NCBI RefSeq assembly: GCF_002220775.1
Contig: NZ_CP019685.1
Span: forward strand, 248,001-312,000
DNA length: 64,000 nt
Direction: 5' to 3'
Origin: Campylobacter sputorum
Lineage (GTDB): Bacteria; Campylobacterota; Campylobacteria; Campylobacterales; Campylobacteraceae
Shown here: positions 17,451-26,787 of the stretch, in pieces
Layout: each line of letters starts with the position of its first letter
Position numbering within the stretch: position 1 is the stretch's first letter
Notes under the pieces: generated by a model
Seen by the model: only the letters and a program-made list of their open reading frames with translations
Database searches by the model: none
Told to the model about the DNA's origin: nothing
Made by a program: the position numbers and the translations under genes

Positions 17451-17773
17451 TATAGCTCTTTTTTAAAATACTGAACTACAGACTTTGAGTCCAAAATTTC
17501 ATTAATTCTAATTGCTAAGTTTTTCTCATAAACCATAACTTCGCCTTTACCGAAGATTCTGTTATTTATGTATAACTCTACACTCTCACCAGCTGGCTTT
17601 TCAAGATCAATCACAGAACCATTTTCAAGATTCATAAACTCTTTTACACTAAGTGTTGTAGTGCCAAGCTCTGCTGTAAAATATACACTAATATCTAAAA
17701 GCTCGCTATAATCAGAAAAAAGCCCTTCACTTATAGCTTCACTTGCAACATTTAAAGTGCTATCTTCGCTCAT
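17450..17773 (-). CDS. fliN: Flagellar motor switch protein FliN
   Basis: A 107-residue C-ring protein. The SpoA domain is clear: the segments DISVYFTAELGTTTLSVKEF, LENGSVIDLEKPAGESVELY and GKGEVMVYEKNLAIRI match FliN. It forms the lower C-ring and docks the export ATPase complex. It overlaps the CheX-like gene by 4 bases upstream and fliO by one base downstream. Confidence 0.95.
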   Translation of the reverse strand: MSEDSTLNVASEAISEGLFSDYSELLDISVYFTAELGTTTLSVKEFMNLENGSVIDLEKPAGESVELYINNRIFGKGEVMVYEKNLAIRINEILDSKSVVQYFKKEL

Positions 17774-18189
17774 ACTTTTTTATATCCGATTTGAAATGTT
17801 CTATTGTTCATTTTAAAAATAATTTTTTCATTTAATCTTAAACCAAAGTTTTTTGTCATACCCAAATACTCAGGAGTACCTAGTTTATATTCATCCTTGC
17901 CTCTATCTACTAGTAAATTTTTAGCATAACCTATTATCTGGTTTGCGACTTCTTTACATATATCGCACAGATCGTCTTCTGGCAATTTATCGTTGTTTAA
18001 CAAGGCTTTACCAAAACTATTTAATGTTTCTTTTTTAAAATATAGATAAAAACTATATTCTACACCATTTTTAAAAATAGGTATTGATGCACCATAATAA
18101 TCTTTACCTAAAGTTTTACCTTTTTGAAGTTCATAACCTAATATATCAACACAAAAATGTTTCACAGAATACTCAATAGCACTAAGCAT
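17770..18189 (-). CDS. CheX/CheC-like phosphatase-domain protein
   Basis: A 139-residue protein in the position of C. jejuni Cj0350. It contains the CheX-type helix EVANQIIGYAKNLL with the conserved Glu and Asn that act on phospho-CheY in that family, and a C-terminal strand pair. It probably tunes flagellar switching by dephosphorylating CheY, or serves as a FliN-associated C-ring component. Operon with fliN (4-base overlap). Catalytic activity is inferred. Confidence 0.65.
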   Translation of the reverse strand: MLSAIEYSVKHFCVDILGYELQKGKTLGKDYYGASIPIFKNGVEYSFYLYFKKETLNSFGKALLNNDKLPEDDLCDICKEVANQIIGYAKNLLVDRGKDEYKLGTPEYLGMTKNFGLRLNEKIIFKMNNRTFQIGYKKV

Positions 18190-18254
18190 GTTTTTATCCT
18201 TTTTAAGCTAGTTTTATACAATTATACTTTAAAAAGCGTAAAATGTTTATAAAT

Positions 18255-19004
18255 TTAATCCTCAAATATTTTTGAAATTTCTTTCATAGCATCTTTAACG
18301 CTACAATTTTCTATAAGTTTTACTATACTTGTTCCAACTATAGCACCATCGGCATATGTTTTAGTAAGCTTTACATCCTCATTTGTTCTTATTCCAAAAC
18401 CAACCGCAACTGGTAAATTTGTGGATTTTTTTATATCTGAAATCATATTTTTAAGACGCTCAATTGGAGTTTGTTTGCCACCTGTTACGCCTATTGACCC
18501 AACTGCATATATAAATCCACTTGATCTTTTTAAAAGTTTATCTAACCTATGCTCCGATGTTACGCTTATTAATGGAATCAAAGAAATTCCTAAATTTTTG
18601 CATTTTTCATATAACTCTTCATTTTCCTCACAAGGCAAATCTGGCACTATAAGCCCACTTATGCCACATTCTTTGGTATTTTTTAAAAATTTATCAATAC
18701 CATAAGAAAACATAAGCCCATAATAAACCAAAAAAACCAAGCATTTATCAGTTTTGCAATGCTTTAACATATCAAAAACTTTTTTTGTATCAACTCCGTT
18801 TTGCATAGCATTAAAGCTAGCATTAAATATCACTTTTCCATCTGCTAATGGATCGGAGTATGGAATGCCTATCTCAAGCATATCAAGAGAACTTTCATCA
18901 AGGGAATTTATAAACTCTTTTGTGTATTCCAAATTTGGATAACCAGCAACAATATATCCGATATTTGCTTTTTTATTTTCAAAGGCTTTTGATATCTTAT
19001 CCAT
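18255..19004 (-). CDS. trpA: Tryptophan synthase alpha chain
   Basis: A 249-residue TIM-barrel subunit cleaving indole-3-glycerol phosphate to indole. Catalytic Glu in [14 protein letters not shown] and Asp in [10 protein letters not shown] are present, and phosphate-binding loops GVTGGK and AVGFGIRT are seen. It overlaps trpB by 8 bases and is the last trp gene. Confidence 0.97.
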   Translation of the reverse strand: MDKISKAFENKKANIGYIVAGYPNLEYTKEFINSLDESSLDMLEIGIPYSDPLADGKVIFNASFNAMQNGVDTKKVFDMLKHCKTDKCLVFLVYYGLMFSYGIDKFLKNTKECGISGLIVPDLPCEENEELYEKCKNLGISLIPLISVTSEHRLDKLLKRSSGFIYAVGSIGVTGGKQTPIERLKNMISDIKKSTNLPVAVGFGIRTNEDVKLTKTYADGAIVGTSIVKLIENCSVKDAMKEISKIFED

Positions 19005-20178
19005 AAATAGTTCCTTTTTTGTAATTCATTATAGTATTTACATCTTTATCGCCTCTACCAGAGACATTGACAATAATTGTTGATTTTTCTTTTAAAGTTG
19101 GGCAAAGTTTATCTAAATAAGCCAAAGCATGTGCACTTTCTATAGCTGGTATTATTCCTTCTAACCTAGATGTTAGCTTTATAGCTTCTATACACTCATC
19201 ATCATTAATGGCTTCGTATTTTGCTCTTTTTATACTATTTAGATATGAATGTTCCGGACCAACTCCAGGATAATCAAGACCAGCAGATATACTATGAACT
19301 GGTAAATTTCTGCCAAATTCATCTTGTAAAACCATGGTTTTCATACCATGAATTATACCAACCCTCCCATTTGTCATAGTTGCGGCATGATATGGAGTAT
19401 TTATACCAAGTCCACCAGCTTCAACACCTATTAAATTTACATTTTTATCATCTATAAAAGATGTAAAAATTCCCATAGCATTGCTTCCACCGCCTACGCA
19501 AGCTATAATATAATTTGCATTGATATTTTTTTCTTTTAACTGCAATTTAGTTTCATCGCCAATAATGCGTTGAAAATTTCTAACTATAGTTGGATATGGA
19601 TGAGGGCCTACAACAGAACCAATTACATAAAAAACACTCTCTATCTCATTTACCCAAGCTTGAATGGCAGCCGTTGTGGCCTCTTTTAGTGTTTTTAAGC
19701 CATCTTTTATCTCTACAACATCAGCCCCCAAAAGGTGCATTCTAAATTTATTTAATTCCTGTCTTTTTGCATCAACTTCACCCATATAAACATCACATTT
19801 TAGTCCAAGAAGTGCCGCAGCTGTAGCTGTAGCAACGCCGTGTTGTCCGGCACCAGTTTCAGCAATTACTTTTTTCTTCCCCATTTTTTTAGCAAGCAGA
19901 GTTTGACCTAAGGCATTGTTAATCTTATGTGCACCTGTGTGATTTAAATCTTCTCTTTTAAGATAAATTTCATGACCATAATGCTCACTTAATCTTTTTG
20001 CATGATAAAGAGGAGTTGGACGACCAACATATTCTTTTAAGAGATAAGCTAACTCTTCTTTAAACTCTTTACTTTTTGCTATAGTTTCATAAGCCTCTTC
20101 AAGCTCTTCAAGTGCAAACATAGCTGTTTCAGGTACAAACTGCCCACCAAAATCACCAAAATACGATTTTTTATTCAT
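18997..20178 (-). CDS. trpB: Tryptophan synthase beta chain
   Basis: A 393-residue PLP enzyme condensing indole with serine. The PLP lysine lies in [13 protein letters not shown], the substrate loop is ETGAGQHG, and the phosphate-binding loop is GGGSNAMG. It is separated from trpF by a lipoprotein gene on the other strand, so trpBA probably has a promoter in 20179-20333. Confidence 0.97.
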   Translation of the reverse strand: MNKKSYFGDFGGQFVPETAMFALEELEEAYETIAKSKEFKEELAYLLKEYVGRPTPLYHAKRLSEHYGHEIYLKREDLNHTGAHKINNALGQTLLAKKMGKKKVIAETGAGQHGVATATAAALLGLKCDVYMGEVDAKRQELNKFRMHLLGADVVEIKDGLKTLKEATTAAIQAWVNEIESVFYVIGSVVGPHPYPTIVRNFQRIIGDETKLQLKEKNINANYIIACVGGGSNAMGIFTSFIDDKNVNLIGVEAGGLGINTPYHAATMTNGRVGIIHGMKTMVLQDEFGRNLPVHSISAGLDYPGVGPEHSYLNSIKRAKYEAINDDECIEAIKLTSRLEGIIPAIESAHALAYLDKLCPTLKEKSTIIVNVSGRGDKDVNTIMNYKKGTIYG

Positions 20179-20333
20179 GCTATAAGCCTTGTGTGTAAAA
20201 TTTGGTTTATTATAATCAAATTTGTGTTAAATTTGGCTTTTTTTAAATCTATTAATTTATTTTTAGTTTAATATTATTTACAAAAAATATATATAATTCT
20301 TTCAACTTAATTTAAAAATCAAGGAGTTTAGTT

Positions 20334-20675
20334 ATGTTAAGAAATGTACTTTTAGCAACCGGTCTTGCTGCTTTACTTGTAGGTTGCTCTACAACAAACA
20401 AATCTGAGCCTACCGGTGATCCAGTGGTTGTGGCTGATAATGTCCAAGTAAGTGTTTTTGTTGATAAAAATGGAGGAATATATACAGTAAACACTACAGA
20501 TAATTATGAAACTGCCAAATTTACAGACGCAACTGGCAAAATTTTAACGCTTAAAAGAGAGCCATCCGCAAATGGAATAAGATTGGTAGATGGCGATACA
20601 GAAGTATTTTTTACAGATGTTGATGCATTTATAACAGTTGATGGAAAAGAAATTCCAGTTACTATAAAAAAATAA
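20334..20675 (+). CDS. Small lipoprotein with MliC-like lysozyme-inhibitor domain
   Basis: A 113-residue protein with a lipobox LLVGC (Cys18) after a short hydrophobic signal. The rest (IYTVNTTDNYETAKFTDATG, then LTLKREPSANGIRL and VFFTDVDAFITVDG) follows the beta-strand pattern of MliC/C-type lysozyme inhibitors, including the Ser-Ala-Asn-Gly near the usual SASGA loop. Likely anchored in the outer membrane, protecting peptidoglycan from host lysozyme. It sits opposite in strand inside the trp cluster and has its own terminator. Family assignment is moderate. Confidence 0.6.
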   Translation: MLRNVLLATGLAALLVGCSTTNKSEPTGDPVVVADNVQVSVFVDKNGGIYTVNTTDNYETAKFTDATGKILTLKREPSANGIRLVDGDTEVFFTDVDAFITVDGKEIPVTIKK

Positions 20676-20676
20676 A

Positions 20677-20701
20677 TTTTAGCCCAAAAAATGGGCTGAA
20701 A
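20677..20701 (+). terminator. Terminator of the lipoprotein gene
   Basis: AGCCCA (20681-20686) pairs with TGGGCT (20692-20697), extended by A-T and one G-T pair outwards. A T-rich stretch follows. Confidence 0.7.
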
Positions 20702-20725
20702 TTTTGTATTTAGATATTTTTAAAA

Positions 20726-21331
20726 TTATTTTACTTCCATTAAACTTCTTAATGTTAGAGAAATTTTTTTAGATGATTTTATACCATTTTCATCTTCAAC
20801 CATGCTATTTATATCGATAACTTCTGGATTGTATGAGTTAGCAAGAGAGATATTATGGGCACCTATGCCACCTGCTAAGCCAAATTTAGTTTTTAATTTT
20901 TTTAAAATACCCCAATCAAAACTAATTCCATTTCCACCAAGATTTTTGCCTTTGCAATCAAAAAGAGGCATATCATAAAAATCATTTTCTAAATTTGGAA
21001 GTTCGTTGCTAACGCTAAAAACTTTCCAAATTTCTATATTTTCTAAGTGCAAATTTTTATATAAATTTGGCGAAATTTCGCCATAAATTTGAACTACATC
21101 TAAATTTGCTTTTTTAGAAATTTCTAAAATCTCATCTTCGCTAATATCAGCAAAAACACCAACTATTTTTCTTTCGTTTTTATGGACTAAATTTGAAATT
21201 TCTATAGCAAGATCTAAGCCAACTTTTCTTTTACTTTTAGCAAATATAACGCCGATATAAAATATATCAAAGCTCAAAACAACTCTGGCTTCATCAACGC
21301 TTTTTATACCACAAATTTTAATTTTTTGCAT
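20726..21331 (-). CDS. trpF: Phosphoribosylanthranilate isomerase
   Basis: A 201-residue TIM-barrel enzyme. The start is taken at 21331, giving the family N terminus MQKIKICGIKSVDEA; a longer frame to 21367 would add 12 residues lying wholly inside trpGD. Catalytic Cys in KICGIK and Asp in the segment FGVFADISEDE-like (here IVGVFADIS) are as expected, with the late loop LAGGIGAHN. It overlaps trpGD by 14 bases. Confidence 0.93.
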   Translation of the reverse strand: MQKIKICGIKSVDEARVVLSFDIFYIGVIFAKSKRKVGLDLAIEISNLVHKNERKIVGVFADISEDEILEISKKANLDVVQIYGEISPNLYKNLHLENIEIWKVFSVSNELPNLENDFYDMPLFDCKGKNLGGNGISFDWGILKKLKTKFGLAGGIGAHNISLANSYNPEVIDINSMVEDENGIKSSKKISLTLRSLMEVK

Positions 21332-22919
21332 TTTTATAGTTTTGATAAAACTCCCAAACTTTGCCATCTTTTATAGCTTTTAATATAATTTCTTTTGCAT
21401 CCATTGGAGTTTTAACCTTCTCAGCACAATACATACCAAACATAGCATTTAAAATAACTATATCAAATTTAGCTCCACTTATCGTGCCTTGTAAGGTTGC
21501 TTCTAAAATCTTGCCATTTTCTTCGCTTGTTCCACCCTCAACGTCTTTATGAAACGCTCTGTTAAAACCAAATTGTTCTGGCGTTATCTTATACTCTATG
21601 ATTTTATCATCTTTTACTTCATGGATTAAAGTTTCATCGCAAATTGTAATCTCATCCATTCCATCCATTCCATGAACTACAAGAGCGTGTTTTCTTCCTA
21701 AATTCATAAGCGTTTTTGCCATCAGTTCATTAACTTCTTCAAGATAATTTCCTGCTATTTGATAACGAAGTGATAAATTTGGATTTAAAAGAGGTCCTAG
21801 CATATTAAAAACGGTTCCGATTTTAAGCCTATCTCTTACTTCTTTAACCTCAGCTGTGATTTTGTGAAAAAGCGGTGCGTGAAAAAATGCTAAACCTTTT
21901 TGCTCTAAAAGTTTTCTATTTTCTTCTATGTTTCCACTCATGGGTATGTTAAGAGCACTAAGAGTATCGCTACTTCCGCTTTTACTAGTAATTGCTTTAT
22001 TTCCATGTTTTGAAACCTTAACTCCAAGTGCCGCAAGTATAAAGGCTGTAGTTGTTGATATATTTATAGTTTTTAGTCTATCGCCACCAGTTCCAACGAT
22101 ATCAAAAAATTCACCATCATCACTATAAGTAAGTGAGTATTTTAATATATTTTTTACTAACGCCGCAAGACTATCTGCATAAAGACTTTTTTCGCTTATA
22201 AGCACAAGTAATCCTGCAAGCTGAACTATATCATAATCTTTATCGTTTAACGCTTTACAAATAACCTCATAATCAGAGCTATCAAGTGGATATCCTTTTT
22301 GAAGTTTTGTCATATATGGTGCGAAACTTGTCATATTTTCTCCTTTTAAATTTTTGTCATATTTTATAAAATTTTCTATGATTTTTTTGCCATACTCACT
22401 AAAATAACTCTCTGGATGAAACTGAACTCCAAAAATAGGCTTTGTTTTGTGTCTAAAAGCCATTATTACATTATCATCTAAACTTTTTGCTAAAATTTCA
22501 AAATATTCTGGAATCTTGCTAACATACAAAGAGTGATATCTCATAACGCTAAATTCGTCGCTTAGGCCTTCAAATATCACACCTTTTTGATAAATTTTTA
22601 TCTTTGAGGTTTTTCCATGAAGCGGTTTTTTAAGCTTAGAAATTTCTCCACCGAAAACAAATCCAATCGCCTGATGTCCAAGACAAACGCCTAAAATAGG
22701 TATATTTAAATTTGATTTTAAAATTTCTAAACAAATTCCACTATCTTTTGGATGCTTTGGGCCTGGGCTTAAAATGATATGAGTTGGATTTAGATTTTTT
22801 ATCTTATCAAGTGTGATTTTATCATTTCTAACACACATCACATCATCGCTACTCATCTGTTTTATATACTGATATATATTATAAACAAAACTATCGTAAT
22901 TATCAATTATAAGTATCAT
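21318..22919 (-). CDS. trpGD: Fused anthranilate synthase glutaminase / anthranilate phosphoribosyltransferase
   Basis: A 533-residue fusion. Residues 1 to about 190 are a class I glutamine amidotransferase (GVCLGHQ with catalytic Cys; GVQFHPES with His and Glu). From about residue 200 it is TrpD, with GTGGDRLKTINIST and KHGNKAITSKSGSSD for PRPP and anthranilate. The fusion is common in Campylobacter and other lineages. It overlaps trpE by 17 bases and trpF by 14, so all three are coupled. Confidence 0.96.
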   Translation of the reverse strand: MILIIDNYDSFVYNIYQYIKQMSSDDVMCVRNDKITLDKIKNLNPTHIILSPGPKHPKDSGICLEILKSNLNIPILGVCLGHQAIGFVFGGEISKLKKPLHGKTSKIKIYQKGVIFEGLSDEFSVMRYHSLYVSKIPEYFEILAKSLDDNVIMAFRHKTKPIFGVQFHPESYFSEYGKKIIENFIKYDKNLKGENMTSFAPYMTKLQKGYPLDSSDYEVICKALNDKDYDIVQLAGLLVLISEKSLYADSLAALVKNILKYSLTYSDDGEFFDIVGTGGDRLKTINISTTTAFILAALGVKVSKHGNKAITSKSGSSDTLSALNIPMSGNIEENRKLLEQKGLAFFHAPLFHKITAEVKEVRDRLKIGTVFNMLGPLLNPNLSLRYQIAGNYLEEVNELMAKTLMNLGRKHALVVHGMDGMDEITICDETLIHEVKDDKIIEYKITPEQFGFNRAFHKDVEGGTSEENGKILEATLQGTISGAKFDIVILNAMFGMYCAEKVKTPMDAKEIILKAIKDGKVWEFYQNYKNAKN

Positions 22920-24162
22920 TTTCTTCCCTGCACAACTCTTTTATAACTTTCAGACATGAGTTTCTTTTGTTGCAAATTTCGGCATATTCATTTTCTTCAA
23001 CGCTATCATAAACTATGCCAGCACCCGCACCTATATAGGCAATGCCATTTACAAAAATAGCACTTCTTATTAAAATTGCCATTTGAACATTTTCATTAAA
23101 ATGCCAAAAACCTATACCACCGCCATAAATTTTTCTCTCTTTTAGCTCTAACTCATCAATAATTTGCATAGCCCTTATCTTTGGACTTCCGCTAAGAGTT
23201 CCAGCTGGAAAAATGCTTTTAAAAATATCGAAATTATCACTATTTTTGTCTTTTTTTCCCCAAACTTCACTGATTATATGCATTACGCTTTCGTAAAATA
23301 CAACTTCCATAGGTTTTGCAACTCTGACAGACGCTGGTTTTGAGTACTTTCCAACATCATTTCTAGCTAAATCTATCAGCATTTTATGCTCTGCTAACTC
23401 TTTTTCGTCACATAGCAAATCACTCTTTAAAACCATATCTTTTTCGTAGTTTTCGCCTCTTTTTCTTGTTCCTGCAATTGGAGCTACAAAAATATTATCA
23501 TCTTTTATCTCAAAAACTAGCTCCGGACTACTCCCAACCACATCACCATAAATCGTAGGAAAATGAAACATATACGGGCTTTTATTGTTTGTTTTTAGCT
23601 TTTTATAAAATTCCAAGCTGGATAAATCTGTTTTTACTTTTAAAATTTCTCCTAAAACAACCTGAAAAACATCGCCATTTTCTATATAAGTTTTTGCTTT
23701 TTTTAACATATCAAAAAAATGTTTTTTTTCACTATCATAATTTGTTAAAATTTTAAATTTATATTCGTTTTTTACAATTTTTTCTTCTACATTTAAAAGC
23801 AAATTTTCTAGGTTTAAATTACCATAAAATGTATAAATTTTACTCATTTTATCGTAATGAATGTATGAACTTGCATTTGCATAATAAAAATTTGGAAATT
23901 CGTAGTAACTATCTTTTTTATCGCCAATACTCTCTATAGTTTTTACTATATCATAACTCATTACACCAAAAAGTCCGGCAAAAGGAGCAATTTTATTTGA
24001 TTTACAAGAGTTAAAAATATCTCTCAATTCATCTATATTATTGCCACTGACATAAGAGCAATTAACGCCTATGATAGCTTGCAAATTATCTTCTGCTAAA
24101 AAGCTATTTTTATAAATTTTTAAAATTTCTTCATAATATATCAAAGGTTCTAATAAAAGCAT
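22903..24162 (-). CDS. trpE: Anthranilate synthase component I
   Basis: A 419-residue chorismate-utilising enzyme. The C-terminal catalytic domain is complete, with PIAGTRKRG, DLARNDVGKYS, SIFPAGTLSGSPK and GGGIGFWHF. The N-terminal regulatory part is shorter than in enteric TrpE, as usual for this group. First gene of the trp cluster; I see no Trp-rich leader peptide or attenuator in 24163-24280. Confidence 0.96.
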   Translation of the reverse strand: MLLLEPLIYYEEILKIYKNSFLAEDNLQAIIGVNCSYVSGNNIDELRDIFNSCKSNKIAPFAGLFGVMSYDIVKTIESIGDKKDSYYEFPNFYYANASSYIHYDKMSKIYTFYGNLNLENLLLNVEEKIVKNEYKFKILTNYDSEKKHFFDMLKKAKTYIENGDVFQVVLGEILKVKTDLSSLEFYKKLKTNNKSPYMFHFPTIYGDVVGSSPELVFEIKDDNIFVAPIAGTRKRGENYEKDMVLKSDLLCDEKELAEHKMLIDLARNDVGKYSKPASVRVAKPMEVVFYESVMHIISEVWGKKDKNSDNFDIFKSIFPAGTLSGSPKIRAMQIIDELELKERKIYGGGIGFWHFNENVQMAILIRSAIFVNGIAYIGAGAGIVYDSVEENEYAEICNKRNSCLKVIKELCREENDTYN

Positions 24163-24280
24163 ATAACTCCAAGTTTATACAAAAAAATGAATTATTTAGT
24201 AAAGCAATTTTACCATCTTTTAACAAAAATATCGATAAAATGAAAAGAATAAAAATTTAAAATAAAGTTGTGTTGGCACG

Positions 24281-25018
24281 ATGGAAATCATTCTTTTAAT
24301 CGTTTCTGGTATATTTGCTGGTTTTTGTGGTGGATTTTTTGGCATAGGTGGCGGAACTATCGTAGTTCCACTTGTTATGAGTATGGGATATGACATAAAA
24401 ACAGCTGTTGGAATTTCAATACTTCAAATGCTTTTTAGTTCAACTTTTGGCTCTTATGTTAATTACAAAAAAGGTAAACTCAAAGTTGATGAGGGAATTT
24501 TTGTAGGACTTGGTGGCTTTGTAGGAGCTGGATTTAGTGGTTTTATAGTCTCTGCAGTTAGTTCAAAAGTCCTTGAAATTGGGTTGCTTTTGGCACTTCT
24601 TATAGCTATTTTAAAATTTTTTAAATCAAATTTAAACTCCAATCCAAAAAATCCATCAAACTTTATACTTTTTATAATAGGATTTTGTATAGGAGCATTT
24701 GCGATAAGTATGGGCATTGGTGGAGCACTTTTCTTAACGCCTATTTTGGTTGGATTCTTTGGTGTTGATATCAAAAAAGCAGTTTCTATGGGGCTATTTT
24801 TTGTTATTTTTAGTGCAGTAAGTGGATTTATCTCTCTTGCCATAAATGGACATGTAAATTATATAGCTGGCACTCTTTTAGGACTTGGTAGTCTTGTGGG
24901 GGTATATTTTGGAACTATAACAAGCCACAAAATAGAGAAATCTACTCAAAAAATGTGGCTTTTAGTCCTTTATGTTTCCATGTTTTTATTAACTCTTAAA
25001 GAGGTTGTGTTTGGATAA
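24281..25018 (+). CDS. TauE/SafE-family sulfite or anion exporter
   Basis: A 245-residue inner-membrane protein with about eight hydrophobic helices in two halves. Each half starts with the family Gly-rich motif (GFCGGFFGIGGGTIVVPL and FAISMGIGGALFLTPIL). Family members export sulfite, sulfoacetate or related anions; the substrate here is unknown. Divergent from trpE and convergent with the kinase-like gene, with only two bases between their ends. Confidence 0.88.
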   Translation: MEIILLIVSGIFAGFCGGFFGIGGGTIVVPLVMSMGYDIKTAVGISILQMLFSSTFGSYVNYKKGKLKVDEGIFVGLGGFVGAGFSGFIVSAVSSKVLEIGLLLALLIAILKFFKSNLNSNPKNPSNFILFIIGFCIGAFAISMGIGGALFLTPILVGFFGVDIKKAVSMGLFFVIFSAVSGFISLAINGHVNYIAGTLLGLGSLVGVYFGTITSHKIEKSTQKMWLLVLYVSMFLLTLKEVVFG

Positions 25019-25020
25019 AT

Positions 25021-25584
25021 TTATAAATTTTTTATGGCATTTATTATAAATTTTATAGTTTTTTCTATACCAAATTTAGATGTATCTATGCATAAATCAT
25101 AATAAATGCTATCTCCCCATTTTTCATTTGTATAGTAGTTGTGAAATGACTCTCTGTTTGTGTCTTCTAGCTCCATATATTCTAATGCATTTTGCTTATT
25201 TAAATTTTCTTGTTCCATAATTCTTTTAGTCTTAAACTCAGCACTAGCGTGTAAAAATACGGATAAAAACTCTCTGTTTTGCCTTAAAAAATAATTAGCA
25301 CATCTACCAACGATGATATAATCTCCATCTTTTGTAAGTTCGTTATAAATTTTTCTTATATTATCTTTTTTTTCTAGTGCAACTTCATTTTTTACAATAG
25401 CTTGTAAAAGCGAATTTACCGGTTTTTCCTTATAAAGTCTATTCATTTCTTCAAAATAACCAAAATCTTTGGCTTTTTGAAGTAATTTTTCTTTATTTAA
25501 ATATGTAAAATTTAACTCATTTGACAGCTTATAAGCTATCTCTCTACCGCCACTTCCTGTTTGTCTTCCTATAGATATTATCAC
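25021..25584 (-). CDS. Cytidylate kinase-like family protein
   Basis: A 187-residue P-loop kinase-like protein. N-terminal ISIGRQTGSGGREIA is a modified P-loop of the cytidylate-kinase-like family (Cmk2). A later region IIVGRCANYFL and an Arg-rich lid (FKTKRIMEQENLNKQNA) are also typical. The true substrate is not known for this family. Follows lrgB by 17 bases on the same strand, so it may share the transcript. Confidence 0.8.
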   Translation of the reverse strand: MIISIGRQTGSGGREIAYKLSNELNFTYLNKEKLLQKAKDFGYFEEMNRLYKEKPVNSLLQAIVKNEVALEKKDNIRKIYNELTKDGDYIIVGRCANYFLRQNREFLSVFLHASAEFKTKRIMEQENLNKQNALEYMELEDTNRESFHNYYTNEKWGDSIYYDLCIDTSKFGIEKTIKFIINAIKNL

Positions 25585-25601
25585 TATTTATCCTTATAAT
25601 T

Positions 25602-26294
25602 TTAAAAAAATCTAGCAAATATAGATGCACCTACAACTGTTAAAAGCCCGCTTACTGCTATGGATAAAGACGCCATCGCACCTTCTATGTCGCCATATTC
25701 TATAGCTTTGGCAGTTCCCATAGCATGAGATGCGCAACCAAGTGAAATGCCTTTTGCTATTTTATTTTTTATTTTAAAAATTTTAAATAAACTATCTGCT
25801 ATAACGCTACCAAAAATACCAGTTATGAGTATGACACCAACAGTTATGGTAACTATGCCACCTAATTGATGAGATATGCCTATGCCAATTGGCGTTGTTA
25901 CGGATTTTGGTAGCATTGTTACATACATTTGGTGATCTAACCCTAAAAGCATACTTAGTGCAAAAATGCTTAATAATCCAAAAAATACACCGCTTACAAG
26001 CCCCATTAATATTGCAACATAGTTATGTTTTAATAATTCAAGTTGTTCATAAAGTGGAACCGCAAGACAAATAGTAGCTGGAGTTAGAAAAAAGCTGATA
26101 TGCTTCGCACTTGCATTAAATTTCTCATAAGGCATATCAAAAAAATACAAGCATAATATACACAAAATTATCGCTATTAAAAGTGGGTTTAATATAGCAA
26201 ATTTAAACTTTCTTTTTATCAAAAGACCAATTTGATGTGTAAATAAACACAAAAATACACCAAAAAATGCAGAATTTAAAAAAACTTCTCTCAT
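25602..26294 (-). CDS. lrgB: LrgB/CidB family membrane protein
   Basis: A 230-residue polytopic inner-membrane protein. Family motifs are LLKHNYVAILMGLVSG, LPKSVTTPIGIGIS and HAMGTAKAIEYGDIEGAM. LrgB works with LrgA in control of murein hydrolase activity and, in other bacteria, pyruvate or metabolite flux. Its start overlaps lrgA by 4 bases. Confidence 0.92.
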   Translation of the reverse strand: MREVFLNSAFFGVFLCLFTHQIGLLIKRKFKFAILNPLLIAIILCILCLYFFDMPYEKFNASAKHISFFLTPATICLAVPLYEQLELLKHNYVAILMGLVSGVFFGLLSIFALSMLLGLDHQMYVTMLPKSVTTPIGIGISHQLGGIVTITVGVILITGIFGSVIADSLFKIFKIKNKIAKGISLGCASHAMGTAKAIEYGDIEGAMASLSIAVSGLLTVVGASIFARFF

Positions 26295-26659
26295 AGATTA
26301 TCTTCTTTATCTTTTTTAGTAGCATTACAGATAATCTGTGTCATAAAAGCACTTGCAAGCATAACTACAATAGTGCTAATAAATGTTATAGTAATAATTG
26401 GAAAAAAATTTTTTAAAATTTCATTTTGTGAATTTATAAGTCCAACTCCAGCTGGTATAAAAATTATTGGCATAATTTCGATAAAAAACACTACGCTTTC
26501 TCTTATTTGATGAACTTTTATTACCTTAAAATAAAGTGCAAAAAACATAATAACAAGCCCATAAATACTACTTGGTATGTTTCCTGGTAAATCATAGCTT
26601 AGCATTTCGGCTAAAAAAGATATTCCTAAAATAATCATAATTTGTTTCAAATATTTCAT
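26291..26659 (-). CDS. lrgA: LrgA/CidA family holin-like protein
   Basis: A 122-residue protein with four hydrophobic helices and family motifs (LPGNIPSSIYGLVIMF, IEIMPIIFIPAGVGLI). Co-translated with lrgB by a 4-base overlap; the two form the holin-like LrgAB pair. Confidence 0.92.
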   Translation of the reverse strand: MKYLKQIMIILGISFLAEMLSYDLPGNIPSSIYGLVIMFFALYFKVIKVHQIRESVVFFIEIMPIIFIPAGVGLINSQNEILKNFFPIITITFISTIVVMLASAFMTQIICNATKKDKEDNL

Positions 26660-26787
26660 CTCTCTCCTTTAAATTTTCGCAAAATTATATATCAATTTAT
26701 AATATAAGTTTATAAATTTAAACATATGTTATACTTTTTTTCATATAATTAAAGATTGATTTTGATTTATCAAAGTTAGGAAAAACA

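Noticed and set aside
24255-24275. Sigma-54 promoter before the TauE/SafE gene (TTGGCAC)
   Set aside because: The required TTGC-type -12 element is missing at the right spacing.
24163-24280. Trp attenuator or leader peptide upstream of trpE
   Set aside because: No short reading frame with tandem Trp codons and no alternative hairpins are visible.
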